Of a stretch of 64,000 bases of DNA, positions 51,478 through 61,031 are shown piece after piece. The notes under the pieces are model-generated. The model was not told the origin of the DNA. It saw only the letters and a program-made list of their open reading frames with translations, and ran no database searches. Origin of the DNA: an uncultured Bacilli bacterium (GTDB lineage Bacteria > Bacillota_I > Bacilli_A > RF39 > UBA660). The stretch spans positions 186,001 through 250,000 of the forward strand of contig CAJTUT010000001.1 of the NCBI GenBank assembly GCA_910579455.1, written 5' to 3'. Positions within the stretch are counted from its first letter, which is position 1. The number at the start of each line of letters is the position of its first letter. Position numbers and translations under genes: made by a program.

Positions 51478-52415
51478 ACTTTAAAACTTGTTTCATCAAT
51501 AAATTGATAGTTTGTTTTATATTTTAACTCTCTTATTAATCGAAATAAGGCCTCATCTTTTTTCTTGGCCTCTATCATAATATCTAAATCAACGGGATAC
51601 TTCTTTATCATTTCGATAAATTCTATAAACTGGTTACTATCAATATAATCATGATGACTTCTCATATCCTTCTTTGTTTTATTTTTGGGAGAGGAAAAGT
51701 GGATCTTTGGATTTTGGTATTTCCAGGTTTTAAATATTTTTTCTATATATAAATCTATGTCAAAGGCTTCATGATTACAGATATAATGATGATAATCTAA
51801 AACAACTGGTATACCCAACTTCTCATTTAAGTAAAGACAATCCTTAATATTAAATACTTTATCATCGTTTTCTATTACAATAGATTTTTTTAAATTACTA
51901 GGGAGATCGTTATAATTATTTATGAATCTTGTTAATGAATTCTTTTTACCAAAAGTGCTACTCCCAATATGTAGTACTAATACCTTATTCTTTATTTGGA
52001 GCATATTTAAAAGGTTATAATGATATTTTAAAATTTCTATACTATTTTTTACTACCTCCTGATTAACACTGTTTAAAACGCAGAATTGGTCTGGATGGAA
52101 ATCTACCCTCATATGACTTGCTTTGATCTTCTTTGAAATAGAATGATAATATTTACTGTACTTGGATTTGTAATCAAACACTACATCTTCTTTAGTAGCC
52201 AAAGGAATTATCTTTGAAGACAATCTATAAAAGTGAATATTATTTGCTATATTATAGTCAATAATCTTTTCTAAATCCACTAGATTTGACTGAATTACTT
52301 TATCTAATTTATTATTATTTTGTTCTTTAATATAATTTGTATATGTATAACTACTAGAGGATGTGACACCATGAAGGGTTTCACTAATACAGGCATATCC
52401 TAACCTAATTATCAT
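51474..52415 (-). CDS. uvsE: UV-damage endonuclease UvsE
   Basis: 313 aa TIM-barrel nuclease. Family segments: MIIRLGYACISETL at the start, FYRLSSKIIPLATKE, MRVDFHPDQFCVLNS, VLHIGSSTFGKK, HIHFSS-like KIHFSSPKN and DIMIEAKKKDEAL with metal-binding Glu. Nicks DNA at UV photoproducts; in Bacilli it protects spores. Confidence 0.93.
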   Translation of the reverse strand: MIIRLGYACISETLHGVTSSSSYTYTNYIKEQNNNKLDKVIQSNLVDLEKIIDYNIANNIHFYRLSSKIIPLATKEDVVFDYKSKYSKYYHSISKKIKASHMRVDFHPDQFCVLNSVNQEVVKNSIEILKYHYNLLNMLQIKNKVLVLHIGSSTFGKKNSLTRFINNYNDLPSNLKKSIVIENDDKVFNIKDCLYLNEKLGIPVVLDYHHYICNHEAFDIDLYIEKIFKTWKYQNPKIHFSSPKNKTKKDMRSHHDYIDSNQFIEFIEMIKKYPVDLDIMIEAKKKDEALFRLIRELKYKTNYQFIDETSFKV

Positions 52416-52456
52416 AAAAAATTCACCCTTATTAGTGTGAACTTTTTTATTTTTGT

Positions 52457-53035
52457 TTAGTCAAATTTTTTTTCTAGAAATTTATAGAAATGATAAAGAC
52501 ATGTATACTCGATCCACAAGAAAAAGATAATATTACTAATCTGTATAAATGATAAAATGGTTTCATTTTTATATAATTCATTCATTATTGATAAGTCTAT
52601 TCCACTTTTAGTTGCTAAAGAAATGATTGCCATAAAACAAAAGTATAGAAAACTTAATATGACACAGTTTATAATTTTTTTTATCTTTCCCATTTTTTTT
52701 GACAAAATTGTAAAAATGAATGCTGCAGTTGTTGTTAAAATGATAAAAAAGTAAACAACCATAGATGGAAAGTATAAATAACTTAATAACATCTGAATCA
52801 AACTATCTATACTTTGCATAGCGTATGACCGGTAAGCTATCATTAAACCAATCAAAAATCCAAGGCAGAGAATAATAGAAATAATTTTCACTATCCTGTT
52901 ATTTTTTTTAATATTTAAAATAGTAAATAAAAATAAAAGAAGGCTCAAGAGAAATAATTCAATTGCCATAAAAGATGAAATAGTGTATTTGAAAATCAGT
53001 ATGATTTTATCAATCACAGTCATTTCCATATTCAT
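52457..53035 (-). CDS. Integral membrane protein, unknown (192 aa)
   Basis: SD AAGGAGG. Five hydrophobic helices with short loops. It directly follows the sortase gene (10 nt), so it may belong to the sortase/surface protein operon. No family recognised. Confidence 0.5.
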   Translation of the reverse strand: MNMEMTVIDKIILIFKYTISSFMAIELFLLSLLLFLFTILNIKKNNRIVKIISIILCLGFLIGLMIAYRSYAMQSIDSLIQMLLSYLYFPSMVVYFFIILTTTAAFIFTILSKKMGKIKKIINCVILSFLYFCFMAIISLATKSGIDLSIMNELYKNETILSFIQISNIIFFLWIEYTCLYHFYKFLEKKFD

Positions 53036-53045
53036 CTACCTCCTT

Positions 53046-53708
53046 CTAAATTCGCTCTAAGATATAGATCGTTTGTTCTGTATCACTATCTTTCGTACAA
53101 GTAATTAAAGTTAGACATGTTCTATCCATATTTCTGGTAATTGTTGCTTTTCCCGTTTTTGGAATATTATAAATATTTACAATCTGATATTTATACTTCA
53201 TTCCTCCATAAGTGACGTATGCCATATCTCCTATATTTAATTTATATAAATAAGCAAAGTAAGAAATGTAGGCATCTCCAGAATGAGCCATTAGAATTAG
53301 GTTCCCATTTATAACATCGGGCATAGTAGAACCACCGACCATTGTCACATTATACTCTATATTATTATACTTGGAATCAAAACCATAAAATCCTCTTTTC
53401 AACCCTATTTTTGGGATCTCTAAAATACCTAAATATTTACTATAGTTTATTTGTTTATCCTCTACTTTTGTATCTGGCTGTGCTGGCTCTTCTTTCTTTT
53501 CTTCTACTTCTGGAATATCTTCAATTATCTCATCACTTATATTGTTATCTAATCTTAATTTCATATCAGAAAACAATTGTTTTTTTATCTCCTGTACATG
53601 ATTCATGGAAATAATTGATATCCCAATTATGATAAGTAAAGAGCCAAATAAACATATATGACTCTTTTTTATTTTTTTATTCGTTTGTCTGCTTTTTCGG
53701 TTTAACAT
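53046..53708 (-). CDS. Sortase (class D-like), start uncertain
   Basis: The open frame reaches back to 53810, but the surface-protein gene occupies that stretch. ATG 53708 (MLNRKSRQTNKK) or 53714 is more likely, with a 32- or 38-nt overlap. One membrane helix, then a sortase domain: catalytic His (LILMAHSGDA), Cys (LTLITCTKD). The position where the catalytic Arg normally follows the Cys reads DTEQTIYIL, so Arg seems replaced. It would anchor the adjacent surface protein. Confidence 0.78.
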   Translation of the reverse strand: MLNRKSRQTNKKIKKSHICLFGSLLIIIGISIISMNHVQEIKKQLFSDMKLRLDNNISDEIIEDIPEVEEKKEEPAQPDTKVEDKQINYSKYLGILEIPKIGLKRGFYGFDSKYNNIEYNVTMVGGSTMPDVINGNLILMAHSGDAYISYFAYLYKLNIGDMAYVTYGGMKYKYQIVNIYNIPKTGKATITRNMDRTCLTLITCTKDSDTEQTIYILERI

Positions 53709-54834
53709 TTGCATAAATGATTCCAGCACCACATAATAAGATAATAAACCCAACAAAGTAAATAGAACTAGACATTGAAATAGCAGTATCCTCAACATGA
53801 CTAGCATCAATATTTAGTGCACCAGAAATTGGCTTTTTCTCTTTTACTACTAATACTAATGGTTGTTTTGTATTATCAGTAGAATGAATATATTCATACC
53901 CTGTATAATACTCATAATTATCTATCGTTGCTGTAATTTTAGCTTTTACTGAATAGTTATCTATATTATTAATTGGAACTACAAAATAAAATTTAGTAGA
54001 AGCATCCACTTGTGCAGTTTCTTGTCCTGCTTCATTATAAATCTTTGTTCCTTGTGGCATTTTTGAAGTATCTAAAGTTACTTTTAACGACCCTAAATTT
54101 ACAATACTAATCAAACTGGTTTTAATTGTTTTAGAATTCTTATCTATTGTATATTTCCCATCATATGCAAATTGAATAGAATCTAATACTGTGGTATTTG
54201 CTCCTTTTGCTGCTGCTACTAGTGTTTGGGCTGTTTGCCATAGTTTAATGGCTCTATTACTATATGTAACAGAGGTTACCGAATTAATCTGTGCTCCTGA
54301 CTCCTCAATATCATTAGTATTTACATTTAATCCTGCAAAATTATTCGCATTTTGGAATTGCCATATAGCGACCTGTGTCATCCATGCTAATTCTGCGTCA
54401 TTATCTTGTGTATTTGCAGTACCTGCCTGTCCTCCAAATGCCTTATTATAGTACTCTTGTGCATGAGTAATGATATAAACTATTTTTGGATCAACCGTTT
54501 TTCCTGATTTCTTGTAATTTGCTCCTGTTGCATATGGCTTTGTTCTATCTATACAAAATACTTTTACTAAATCCCTAGTATGGTAATTTATTACATTATT
54601 TCCACCCACACTTCCCATTGCACCAGTAACACTTTTATTTGCTATTACTTCATCTGCTGTTGGATTTATTTCTCTAGCGGGTTCACTATTATCCCATCTT
54701 CCTGTAACGTTTGTAGTAAAAGTATCAGGTAAACTACTTGCTATATAACTTTCTGCCTTTACATTTACAAGCATTCCAAGAAAACATAATATACCTATAA
54801 ATAATAAAGACCACTTACTTTTTTTCATTTTCAT
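53677..54834 (-). CDS. Thioester-domain (TQXA) cell-surface protein
   Basis: 385 aa, signal peptide (about 1-27). A thioester domain is formed by C94 (VFCIDR) and Q154 (MTQVAIWQF), which in such adhesins make an internal thioester for covalent host or surface attachment. A beta-sandwich follows (about 230-330). The C-terminus has VEDTA (347-351), a hydrophobic helix and KPKKQTNE, a sorting-signal shape without LPXTG; VEDTA may stand in for an LPxTA-like motif. Coupled to the sortase gene. Confidence 0.8.
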   Translation of the reverse strand: MKMKKSKWSLLFIGILCFLGMLVNVKAESYIASSLPDTFTTNVTGRWDNSEPAREINPTADEVIANKSVTGAMGSVGGNNVINYHTRDLVKVFCIDRTKPYATGANYKKSGKTVDPKIVYIITHAQEYYNKAFGGQAGTANTQDNDAELAWMTQVAIWQFQNANNFAGLNVNTNDIEESGAQINSVTSVTYSNRAIKLWQTAQTLVAAAKGANTTVLDSIQFAYDGKYTIDKNSKTIKTSLISIVNLGSLKVTLDTSKMPQGTKIYNEAGQETAQVDASTKFYFVVPINNIDNYSVKAKITATIDNYEYYTGYEYIHSTDNTKQPLVLVVKEKKPISGALNIDASHVEDTAISMSSSIYFVGFIILLCGAGIIYANVKPKKQTNE

Positions 54835-54906
54835 CCTCTACCTTTCATTATAATCAGTATAACATATTTTTAATGATTTCCAAACATTTTTTTCTTTTCT
54901 ATTTAT

Positions 54907-56121
54907 TTATTCTATTACAAAAATCTTTTCTACTTGCTCTATGTTTACTTCTTTATTCACATACAAGGTACAGAGTATCTCCTTTTCCAAAACTCTATCT
55001 CCTACACCTTTATTTAACAAAATGCCAACAGTAGGATCTATTTGATCTTCCTTATCTATTCTACCTGCTCCTAAACTAACTGACAAGTTTCCAATATCCT
55101 CAGCAGAGATTTTTTTAATCAGACCTGATCTTTTTGATCTTACTTCTATTTTTTGATTGCTAACTTCTAGTCTTTGAATATCCCCTTCCTGATACTTTAT
55201 AAATTCTAAAAATTTTTGATAAGCCTTGCCAGAACGAATACTTTCCTCTACCTGGATTTTAGCCTTCTCAACGGAAATATCTTTTCCCATGCTTACCATT
55301 TCGGATGCTAATTCTATACATAAATCTCTTAAATAGTTGTCTTCTTTATTTTGTAAAATATTGATTGCTTCTATCACCTCAAGACTATTGCCAATAGATG
55401 TACCTAGAGGAGTATCCATATTAGTTGTCATACATCTTACTTCTCTATGATAAAATTCACCAATTTTTTTCATTAATTGGGCAAGTTTTTTAGCATCTTT
55501 TTCCTTTTTTATTAAAGCTCCATTTCCCACCTTTATATCAATTAAAATTTTATCTGCCCCACTAGCTATTTTTTTACTCATAATACTAGTAGCAATTAAG
55601 GGAATCGATTCAGTTGTTCCCGTAACATCCCTTAATGCATAAATTAATTTATCTAATGGAACTAAGTCTTTTGTTTGTGAGGTAATTACTATCCCTATTT
55701 CTTTTTTTTGTTTTTCTATTTCGTCATCTGTTAAATTTGTCCTAAAACCTGGAATAGATTCTAACTTATCAATTGTACCGCCTGTAAATCCTAGTCCTCT
55801 ACCACTCATTTTAACAACAGGAACCCCAAGACTAGCAACTATCGGGGCAATAATGAGCGTTGTTTTGTCTCCAACACCACCCGTTGAGTGTTTATCCACT
55901 TCTATACCTGGAAAGTCAAATCTCTCCCCACTTTTAATAAAAATATCTGTAAGATCAAAGATCTCTTTATCAGTCATCCCCTTAATACAAATAGCCATTA
56001 ATAAAGCAGACATTTGATAGTCCATTATCTCACCATGTAAATAGCCATTAAAGAAATACTCTAGTTCTTTTTTACTTAAGATTTTTCCTAATCTTTTTTT
56101 ATTAATGATCTCTACTATCAT
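54907..56121 (-). CDS. pdp: Pyrimidine-nucleoside phosphorylase
   Basis: 404 aa. Phosphate- and nucleoside-binding signature DKHSTGGVGDKTTL and MSGRGLGFTGGTIDKLESIPG; C-terminal swivel domain. Splits thymidine/uridine with phosphate. 4-nt overlap with the acetyltransferase gene before it. Confidence 0.95.
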   Translation of the reverse strand: MIVEIINKKRLGKILSKKELEYFFNGYLHGEIMDYQMSALLMAICIKGMTDKEIFDLTDIFIKSGERFDFPGIEVDKHSTGGVGDKTTLIIAPIVASLGVPVVKMSGRGLGFTGGTIDKLESIPGFRTNLTDDEIEKQKKEIGIVITSQTKDLVPLDKLIYALRDVTGTTESIPLIATSIMSKKIASGADKILIDIKVGNGALIKKEKDAKKLAQLMKKIGEFYHREVRCMTTNMDTPLGTSIGNSLEVIEAINILQNKEDNYLRDLCIELASEMVSMGKDISVEKAKIQVEESIRSGKAYQKFLEFIKYQEGDIQRLEVSNQKIEVRSKRSGLIKKISAEDIGNLSVSLGAGRIDKEDQIDPTVGILLNKGVGDRVLEKEILCTLYVNKEVNIEQVEKIFVIE

Positions 56122-56525
56122 AGAATCTCCTTCCTAAAAACATCTGTTTTACGAATTATAAATCCCAGTTTTTCATATAGATGATGAGCTGCAACTCTCG
56201 ATGGATTAGAGGTTAATTCTAAATAAGATATTCTCTCATTTTTACAAATTTCAAATATATAATGAAACATTTTAGTAGCGATTTTTTGGTTCTGGAACTT
56301 TTTTAATACACATACATAATTGATATATCCGTAATTAATATTTTGGATATTATCATACAATTGATTTAAAACAGCATATCCTACTATATGTTGGTCTACT
56401 ACCGCAACAATTTCTTTATTTGATGTTTTTTTTACTCCCTTTCTTTGAAATCCAAATTCGTACTCATTCAGCAATTCATTTAAAGACTCTAAGTCATGAT
56501 CCTGATACTGTCTAATTTCCATCAA
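56118..56525 (-). CDS. GNAT-family N-acetyltransferase
   Basis: 135 aa. GNAT motif A region (YVCVLKKFQNQKIATKMFHYI, the Q/RxxxG/A loop reads QNQKIA) and C-terminal RVAAHHLYEKLGFI. Substrate unknown. Coupled to pdp. Confidence 0.82.
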   Translation of the reverse strand: MMEIRQYQDHDLESLNELLNEYEFGFQRKGVKKTSNKEIVAVVDQHIVGYAVLNQLYDNIQNINYGYINYVCVLKKFQNQKIATKMFHYIFEICKNERISYLELTSNPSRVAAHHLYEKLGFIIRKTDVFRKEIL

Positions 56526-56565
56526 CTGCTCACCTACCTATTATTATTATAACATGTTCCAGCAA

Positions 56566-56591
56566 AAGAAAAAAACTATTTTACATAGTTT
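56566..56591 (-). terminator. Terminator after the XRE gene
   Basis: AAACTAT (56573-56579) pairs with ATAGTTT (56585-56591). On the minus strand TTTTTTTCTTTT follows. Confidence 0.65.
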
Positions 56592-56943
56592 ATCTCATTT
56601 TCATATCAATTAGTTCAGCACATCTTTTGGGATCATTTATAATTCTATTATAAAGACTACTATATTTTCTAATTTCTTGAATAAATTCTAATTCTTCTTT
56701 TGCAACTGAGATAGAGTAACTGCTATTACCATCTGCCACGATTTCATAATCATTTCCTAAGAAATAATTGATATCCACTTTAAAAACTTTCGCAAGAGCA
56801 ATTAAAGTTTCTAAGGTTGGGACTCTTGTTTCATTTTCATAACAGCAAATACTAACCTTTGTTACATTGATTAAATCGCCTAATTCCTGCTGAGTTAGGC
56901 CCTTTTCCTTTCTCAAGGACTTAATTCTTTTTCCAAGAAGCAT
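56590..56943 (-). CDS. XRE-family regulator (chromosomal)
   Basis: 117 aa. HTH_3 domain (about 2-62, GLTQQELGDLINVTKVSICCYENETR). The C-terminus (EELEFIQEIRKYSSLYNRIINDPKRCAELIDMK, quoted in part) has the same helix order as the prophage XRE protein at 21409. Monocistronic. Target unknown. Confidence 0.8.
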   Translation of the reverse strand: MLLGKRIKSLRKEKGLTQQELGDLINVTKVSICCYENETRVPTLETLIALAKVFKVDINYFLGNDYEIVADGNSSYSISVAKEELEFIQEIRKYSSLYNRIINDPKRCAELIDMKMR

Positions 56944-57028
56944 AATCTCACCTCATATAATTATCTTCTTCAATTTCATTATAATTATTCCAAAAGATAA
57001 AATGGTTAAAGTTAACTAAAAATAAACC

Positions 57029-57373
57029 TTAGTTTTCCTGCTTTTCACTGTTTTCACTCTTTGAGGTTAGAAATGTTACTTTCTCAGCAATTACTTCTAA
57101 AACATTTTGCTTTTTATCATCTTTTTCAATTATTCTTGATTGTACTCTTCCCTTAATTCCTAAAATGTCTCCTTTATGACAATACTCAGAAGTGTTAACT
57201 GCTACATTTTCCCAAAGAATACAATCTATGAAATCGGTATCATAAAGTCCATTCATATTTTTAAAACTTCTGGGGACGGCTAAAGTAATATTAGAAATCT
57301 TTTTTCCATTTTCTGTTTTATTGATTTGTACTTCTTTTGTTAATCTTCCTACTAATACAATCTGATTTAACAT
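57029..57373 (-). CDS. ssb: Single-stranded DNA-binding protein
   Basis: 114 aa, SD AGGAGG. OB-fold with MLNQIVLVGRLTKEV, NGLYDTDFIDCILWENVA, KGDILGIKGRVQSR. It lacks the acidic DDxIPF tip, and the C-terminal tail is short, so it may be a paralogue rather than the main replication SSB. Confidence 0.88.
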   Translation of the reverse strand: MLNQIVLVGRLTKEVQINKTENGKKISNITLAVPRSFKNMNGLYDTDFIDCILWENVAVNTSEYCHKGDILGIKGRVQSRIIEKDDKKQNVLEVIAEKVTFLTSKSENSEKQEN

Positions 57374-57460
57374 ATTTCCTCCTTTCTGGCTGCTATCATA
57401 AAAAATAAATATGAAATTTTCAAATCACTATTTTATAAAAATAAAATTTCATAGAAATAA

Positions 57461-57497
57461 AAAAAACAAAATTTGTTATACCTAAATTTTGTTTTTT
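57461..57497 (-). terminator. Terminator of the suf operon
   Basis: ACAAAATTT pairs with AAATTTTGT around a short loop, with a long T-run on the minus strand, right after sufB. Confidence 0.75.
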
Positions 57498-57534
57498 CCA
57501 TATAATAAGTATTTAAATTTTAAATTTGATACTT

Positions 57535-58857
57535 TTAGAAATTTCTTTTAATCAATTGATTTAATTCTACAGCGTATTCCATAGGAAGTTCTTCTCTAAA
57601 TCGGTCAATAAAACCTAAGATTACTAATTCTGTTGCTCTTTCTTTACTAATCCCTCTACTCATTAGATAAAAAAGAGTATCTTCATTAATTTTAGAAACA
57701 GTTGCTTCATGTTCAATGTTACTATTTGTATTTCCACAAATATTAACTGGAATTGTATCACTTTTAGAAATTTCATCTAAAATTAGGGAATCGCATTTCA
57801 CCATAGCTTCACTACCTGTGGCACTTTTTTTAATTTCAACCTTACCTCTATAGGTAGCATTTCCTCCATTTTGAGCAATACTTTTTGAAATGATGTTACT
57901 GCTCGTATTTTTTCCCAAGTGAATCATTCTAGCACCACTATCCTGATTCTGATTTCTCTTAGCCATACTAATCGTTATACAGGTTCCACTAGAGCGATCT
58001 CCCTTTAGTATACAACATGGATACTTCATAGTTACCATAGATCCAATGTTTCCATCAATCCATTCCATCACACCATTCTCTTCTACTACTGCTCTTTTTG
58101 TAACTAAATTATATACATTTGTAGCCCAATTTTGAATCGTTGAATAACGACATGTACTATTTTTTCCTACATGAATTTCAACTACCGCGGCGTGTAGGGA
58201 AGACTCACTATAAGTAGGAGCTGTACATCCTTCCACATAATGCAAGGAAGAATTATCATCTACAATAATTAAAGTCCTTTCAAATTGCCCCATATTTTTA
58301 CTGTTAATTCTAAAATAACTTTGTAAGGGGCGTTCCAAATTTGTATTTTTCGGGATATAAATAAAACTTCCCCCACTAAAGACACTTCCATTTAAAGCAG
58401 CAAACTTATTTTCATTACTATTTACTATTTTACCAAAGTATCTTTTGACTAATTCTGGGTAGGATTTTATCGCCTGTTCTATCGATGTGAATATTACATT
58501 TTTCTTTTCTAGTTCTTCTAGCATACTATGATAGATAACTTCACTTTCATATTGAACGCCCATTCCACCTAGATGTTTTTCACTTTCTAATACACCTAAA
58601 TCATCCAGCTCGTCTTTTACTGGTTTTAATACATTATTCCAATCATTTTCTATTTTTTCATCAGCTTCATTAGATTTATAATAGATAATCTGATTAAAAT
58701 CTAAATTGATATCTGGACCAAATAAGGGCAGTTCTTGTTGCTGAAATAATTCAAAAGATTTTAATCTAAATTTTTTTACCCACTCTAACTCATGTTTAAT
58801 ACTAGAAATTTTCTCAATATTTTTTTTACTCAACCCTACTATTTGCACTTTCATCAC
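57535..58857 (-). CDS. sufB: Fe-S cluster scaffold subunit SufB
   Basis: 440 aa. Conserved segments GGSFIYIPKNTNLERPLQSYFRIN, VEGCTAPTYSESSLHAAVVEI, and C-terminal SRGISKERATELVILGFIDRF. Part of the SufBCD complex that builds Fe-S clusters. Last gene of the operon; followed by a terminator. Confidence 0.95.
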   Translation of the reverse strand: MMKVQIVGLSKKNIEKISSIKHELEWVKKFRLKSFELFQQQELPLFGPDINLDFNQIIYYKSNEADEKIENDWNNVLKPVKDELDDLGVLESEKHLGGMGVQYESEVIYHSMLEELEKKNVIFTSIEQAIKSYPELVKRYFGKIVNSNENKFAALNGSVFSGGSFIYIPKNTNLERPLQSYFRINSKNMGQFERTLIIVDDNSSLHYVEGCTAPTYSESSLHAAVVEIHVGKNSTCRYSTIQNWATNVYNLVTKRAVVEENGVMEWIDGNIGSMVTMKYPCCILKGDRSSGTCITISMAKRNQNQDSGARMIHLGKNTSSNIISKSIAQNGGNATYRGKVEIKKSATGSEAMVKCDSLILDEISKSDTIPVNICGNTNSNIEHEATVSKINEDTLFYLMSRGISKERATELVILGFIDRFREELPMEYAVELNQLIKRNF

Positions 58858-58871
58858 CGGCTTCTAAATAC

Positions 58872-59402
58872 TTATTTTTGTAATTGTTTTCCCTTATAAA
58901 ATTGGTCTAGCTTTCGTTTGAAGTAACAGTTTTTCTTCAAATCTTTATGTGCTATTTTTCTCATTTTTATTCTATTTATTCCTTTACTACTTAAATTCAA
59001 TCTACTTTCCACAATATGAATTCTATCTTTAAAGTAGATATCTGAATTTAGTATCCTATCTTCTAATTGTCTCATGGAAATTTTTTCTTGTTTTCTTAAT
59101 TCATCTATAAATTCAGAATCCGTTTTTACATAACAAAGTCCTTTTTCTTTCATTAACTCTAGATTTTCAATTGTACCAAAATATATATAATCTCCTAATA
59201 ATAAATTACCATAGTTAACTAATGGAAGTTTTTCTCCTGTGATAACGTTATAATATTCATCATGAACTCTACATACTATAGCCTTTGGAACTAATTCTGG
59301 TTTCTCGGCTTTTATTCCTTTTTCCACATCATAAAATCTAACATCTACCATTAATAAGTTTTTAGTATGCAAAGTAACATCTTCTAACTCACTTTTTCTC
59401 AT
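58872..59402 (-). CDS. Unknown protein inside the suf operon (176 aa)
   Basis: Starts inside the sufU stop region (14-nt overlap) and ends 14 nt before sufB. Soluble, mixed alpha/beta with a basic C-terminus (KMRKIAHKDLKKNCYFKRKL). No Cys-rich motif. Its position suggests a link with Fe-S assembly, but no family is recognised. Confidence 0.6.
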   Translation of the reverse strand: MRKSELEDVTLHTKNLLMVDVRFYDVEKGIKAEKPELVPKAIVCRVHDEYYNVITGEKLPLVNYGNLLLGDYIYFGTIENLELMKEKGLCYVKTDSEFIDELRKQEKISMRQLEDRILNSDIYFKDRIHIVESRLNLSSKGINRIKMRKIAHKDLKKNCYFKRKLDQFYKGKQLQK

Positions 59403-59823
59403 TTCTAATCACCTCTAATATTTTTTCTATCGCATTGCTAGGAAGTAATGCACACATCTTCCTATTTGGTTGCATGCATACCTCTTCATATACAACTAGA
59501 TCCCCTATTAACTCTTTATTATATTCTCTCTCATGAATCATATTCTTATAATTTAAGATAATCTCTTCTGCTTCTTCTATTCTCTTGCCTATTAATGTTT
59601 TAATTAAAATGCTTGTTGCCGAAGTACAAATAGCACAGGCTTCTCCATCGAAAACAATATCTTTGATCACACCATCTTCACATTTTAATTGCATATCAAT
59701 ATTATCAATACAGGATTCACTACTCGTATTTTGAAAGATATACCCATCCTCACTCGTCAATCCTTTATTGACTGGATTTTGATAGTGATCTAAAATAATC
59801 TCTCTTCTTATATTTTTATCCAT
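59389..59823 (-). CDS. sufU: Fe-S assembly scaffold / sulfur transfer protein SufU
   Basis: 144 aa. Three conserved Cys: SESCIDNIDMQL, GEACAICTSATS and NRKMCALLP. N-terminus IILDHYQNPVNKG is typical. Takes sulfur from SufS (zinc-dependent in Firmicutes). Coupled to sufS by 1-nt overlap. Confidence 0.93.
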   Translation of the reverse strand: MDKNIRREIILDHYQNPVNKGLTSEDGYIFQNTSSESCIDNIDMQLKCEDGVIKDIVFDGEACAICTSATSILIKTLIGKRIEEAEEIILNYKNMIHEREYNKELIGDLVVYEEVCMQPNRKMCALLPSNAIEKILEVIRNEKK

Positions 59824-61028
59824 TATATCACCACTTTAAATATATCCTTACTATTTTTTAATACTTTTATTACTTGATCCATTTCTTCTTTTGTGTTATA
59901 TAAATAAATGCTTAGTCGACAAGTATTATTAATATTTAAATCATCTTTTAAAATTTTAGCACAATGATTTCCTGCACGAATTGCTATCTTATAATGATTG
60001 AGATAAATTGAAGTATCTTGGCTAAATACACCCCTAATATTAAAAGTTACAATCCCACTTTTACTATTTTTATTATATAACACAATATTAGGAATCTTTT
60101 CTAATTCTTTAATTAAATATTGCTTTAACCCATATTCATGTTCATGAATTTTTGAAACTCCAATTGATTCAATAAATCGTATTGCCTCTCCTAGCCCTAT
60201 TACGGAAGCAATAGGTGGAGTTCCCGCCTCTAACTTAATAGGCACTTCTTTTAGTGTATAATTACTGTCACTTTCAAAACCTTGATTCATTCCTCCACCA
60301 TACTTTAATGGTTCCATTTTATCTAAAAGTGCTTTTTTTCCATATAATATTCCTACTCCTGTGGGGCCCACCATTTTATGAGCAGAGAAAGCTAGAAATG
60401 ATACATTCGCTTTCTTTACATCGATAGGAATATGAGAAACACTTTGAGCAGCATCTACTACCAGATAAATGTTGTTTTCTTTACATATCTTTCCTATTGC
60501 CTCAATATCTCTAATATCTCCTATTACATTAGAAATATGAGCGATTGATATCACTTTTGTTTTAGAAGTAATAGAGTTTAGAACATTATCAACCGTTAAT
60601 TCATGATTTTCATCCAGAGGAATATAACTGACTTTTATTTTTTTATTCTTTTGCAATATCAACCAAGGTAATATATTAGAAGCATGCTCAGCCTTAGTAA
60701 TCAGCACCTCATCTGCTTCTTTTAATATTTGACCAAAGAATCCAAAAGCAACCATATTTAAGGACTCTGTAGTTCCTGATGTATAAACAATTTCTTTTTC
60801 ATCCTTTGCATGAATAAAATCTTTTACAATTGTTCTCACCTTATCATATTCCTTATTAGTTTTTATTGCATTGTGATAATCTCCTCTATGAATATTAGAA
60901 GTATACTGAGTGTAATAATCTACCATTTTATCTACTACGCATTTTGGTTTTAAAGTAGTTGCACTATTATCTAAATATATTAATTCCTGGTTCAGAATAG
61001 GAAATTCATCTCTATTCATAATTTTCAC
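59823..61028 (-). CDS. sufS: Cysteine desulfurase SufS
   Basis: 401 aa PLP enzyme. YLDNSATTLKPK near the N-terminus, PLP-binding Lys in FSAHKMVGPTGVG, catalytic Cys in RAGNHCAKIL. Supplies sulfur for cluster assembly. 3 nt from sufD. Confidence 0.95.
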   Translation of the reverse strand: MKIMNRDEFPILNQELIYLDNSATTLKPKCVVDKMVDYYTQYTSNIHRGDYHNAIKTNKEYDKVRTIVKDFIHAKDEKEIVYTSGTTESLNMVAFGFFGQILKEADEVLITKAEHASNILPWLILQKNKKIKVSYIPLDENHELTVDNVLNSITSKTKVISIAHISNVIGDIRDIEAIGKICKENNIYLVVDAAQSVSHIPIDVKKANVSFLAFSAHKMVGPTGVGILYGKKALLDKMEPLKYGGGMNQGFESDSNYTLKEVPIKLEAGTPPIASVIGLGEAIRFIESIGVSKIHEHEYGLKQYLIKELEKIPNIVLYNKNSKSGIVTFNIRGVFSQDTSIYLNHYKIAIRAGNHCAKILKDDLNINNTCRLSIYLYNTKEEMDQVIKVLKNSKDIFKVVI

Positions 61029-61031
61029 CTC

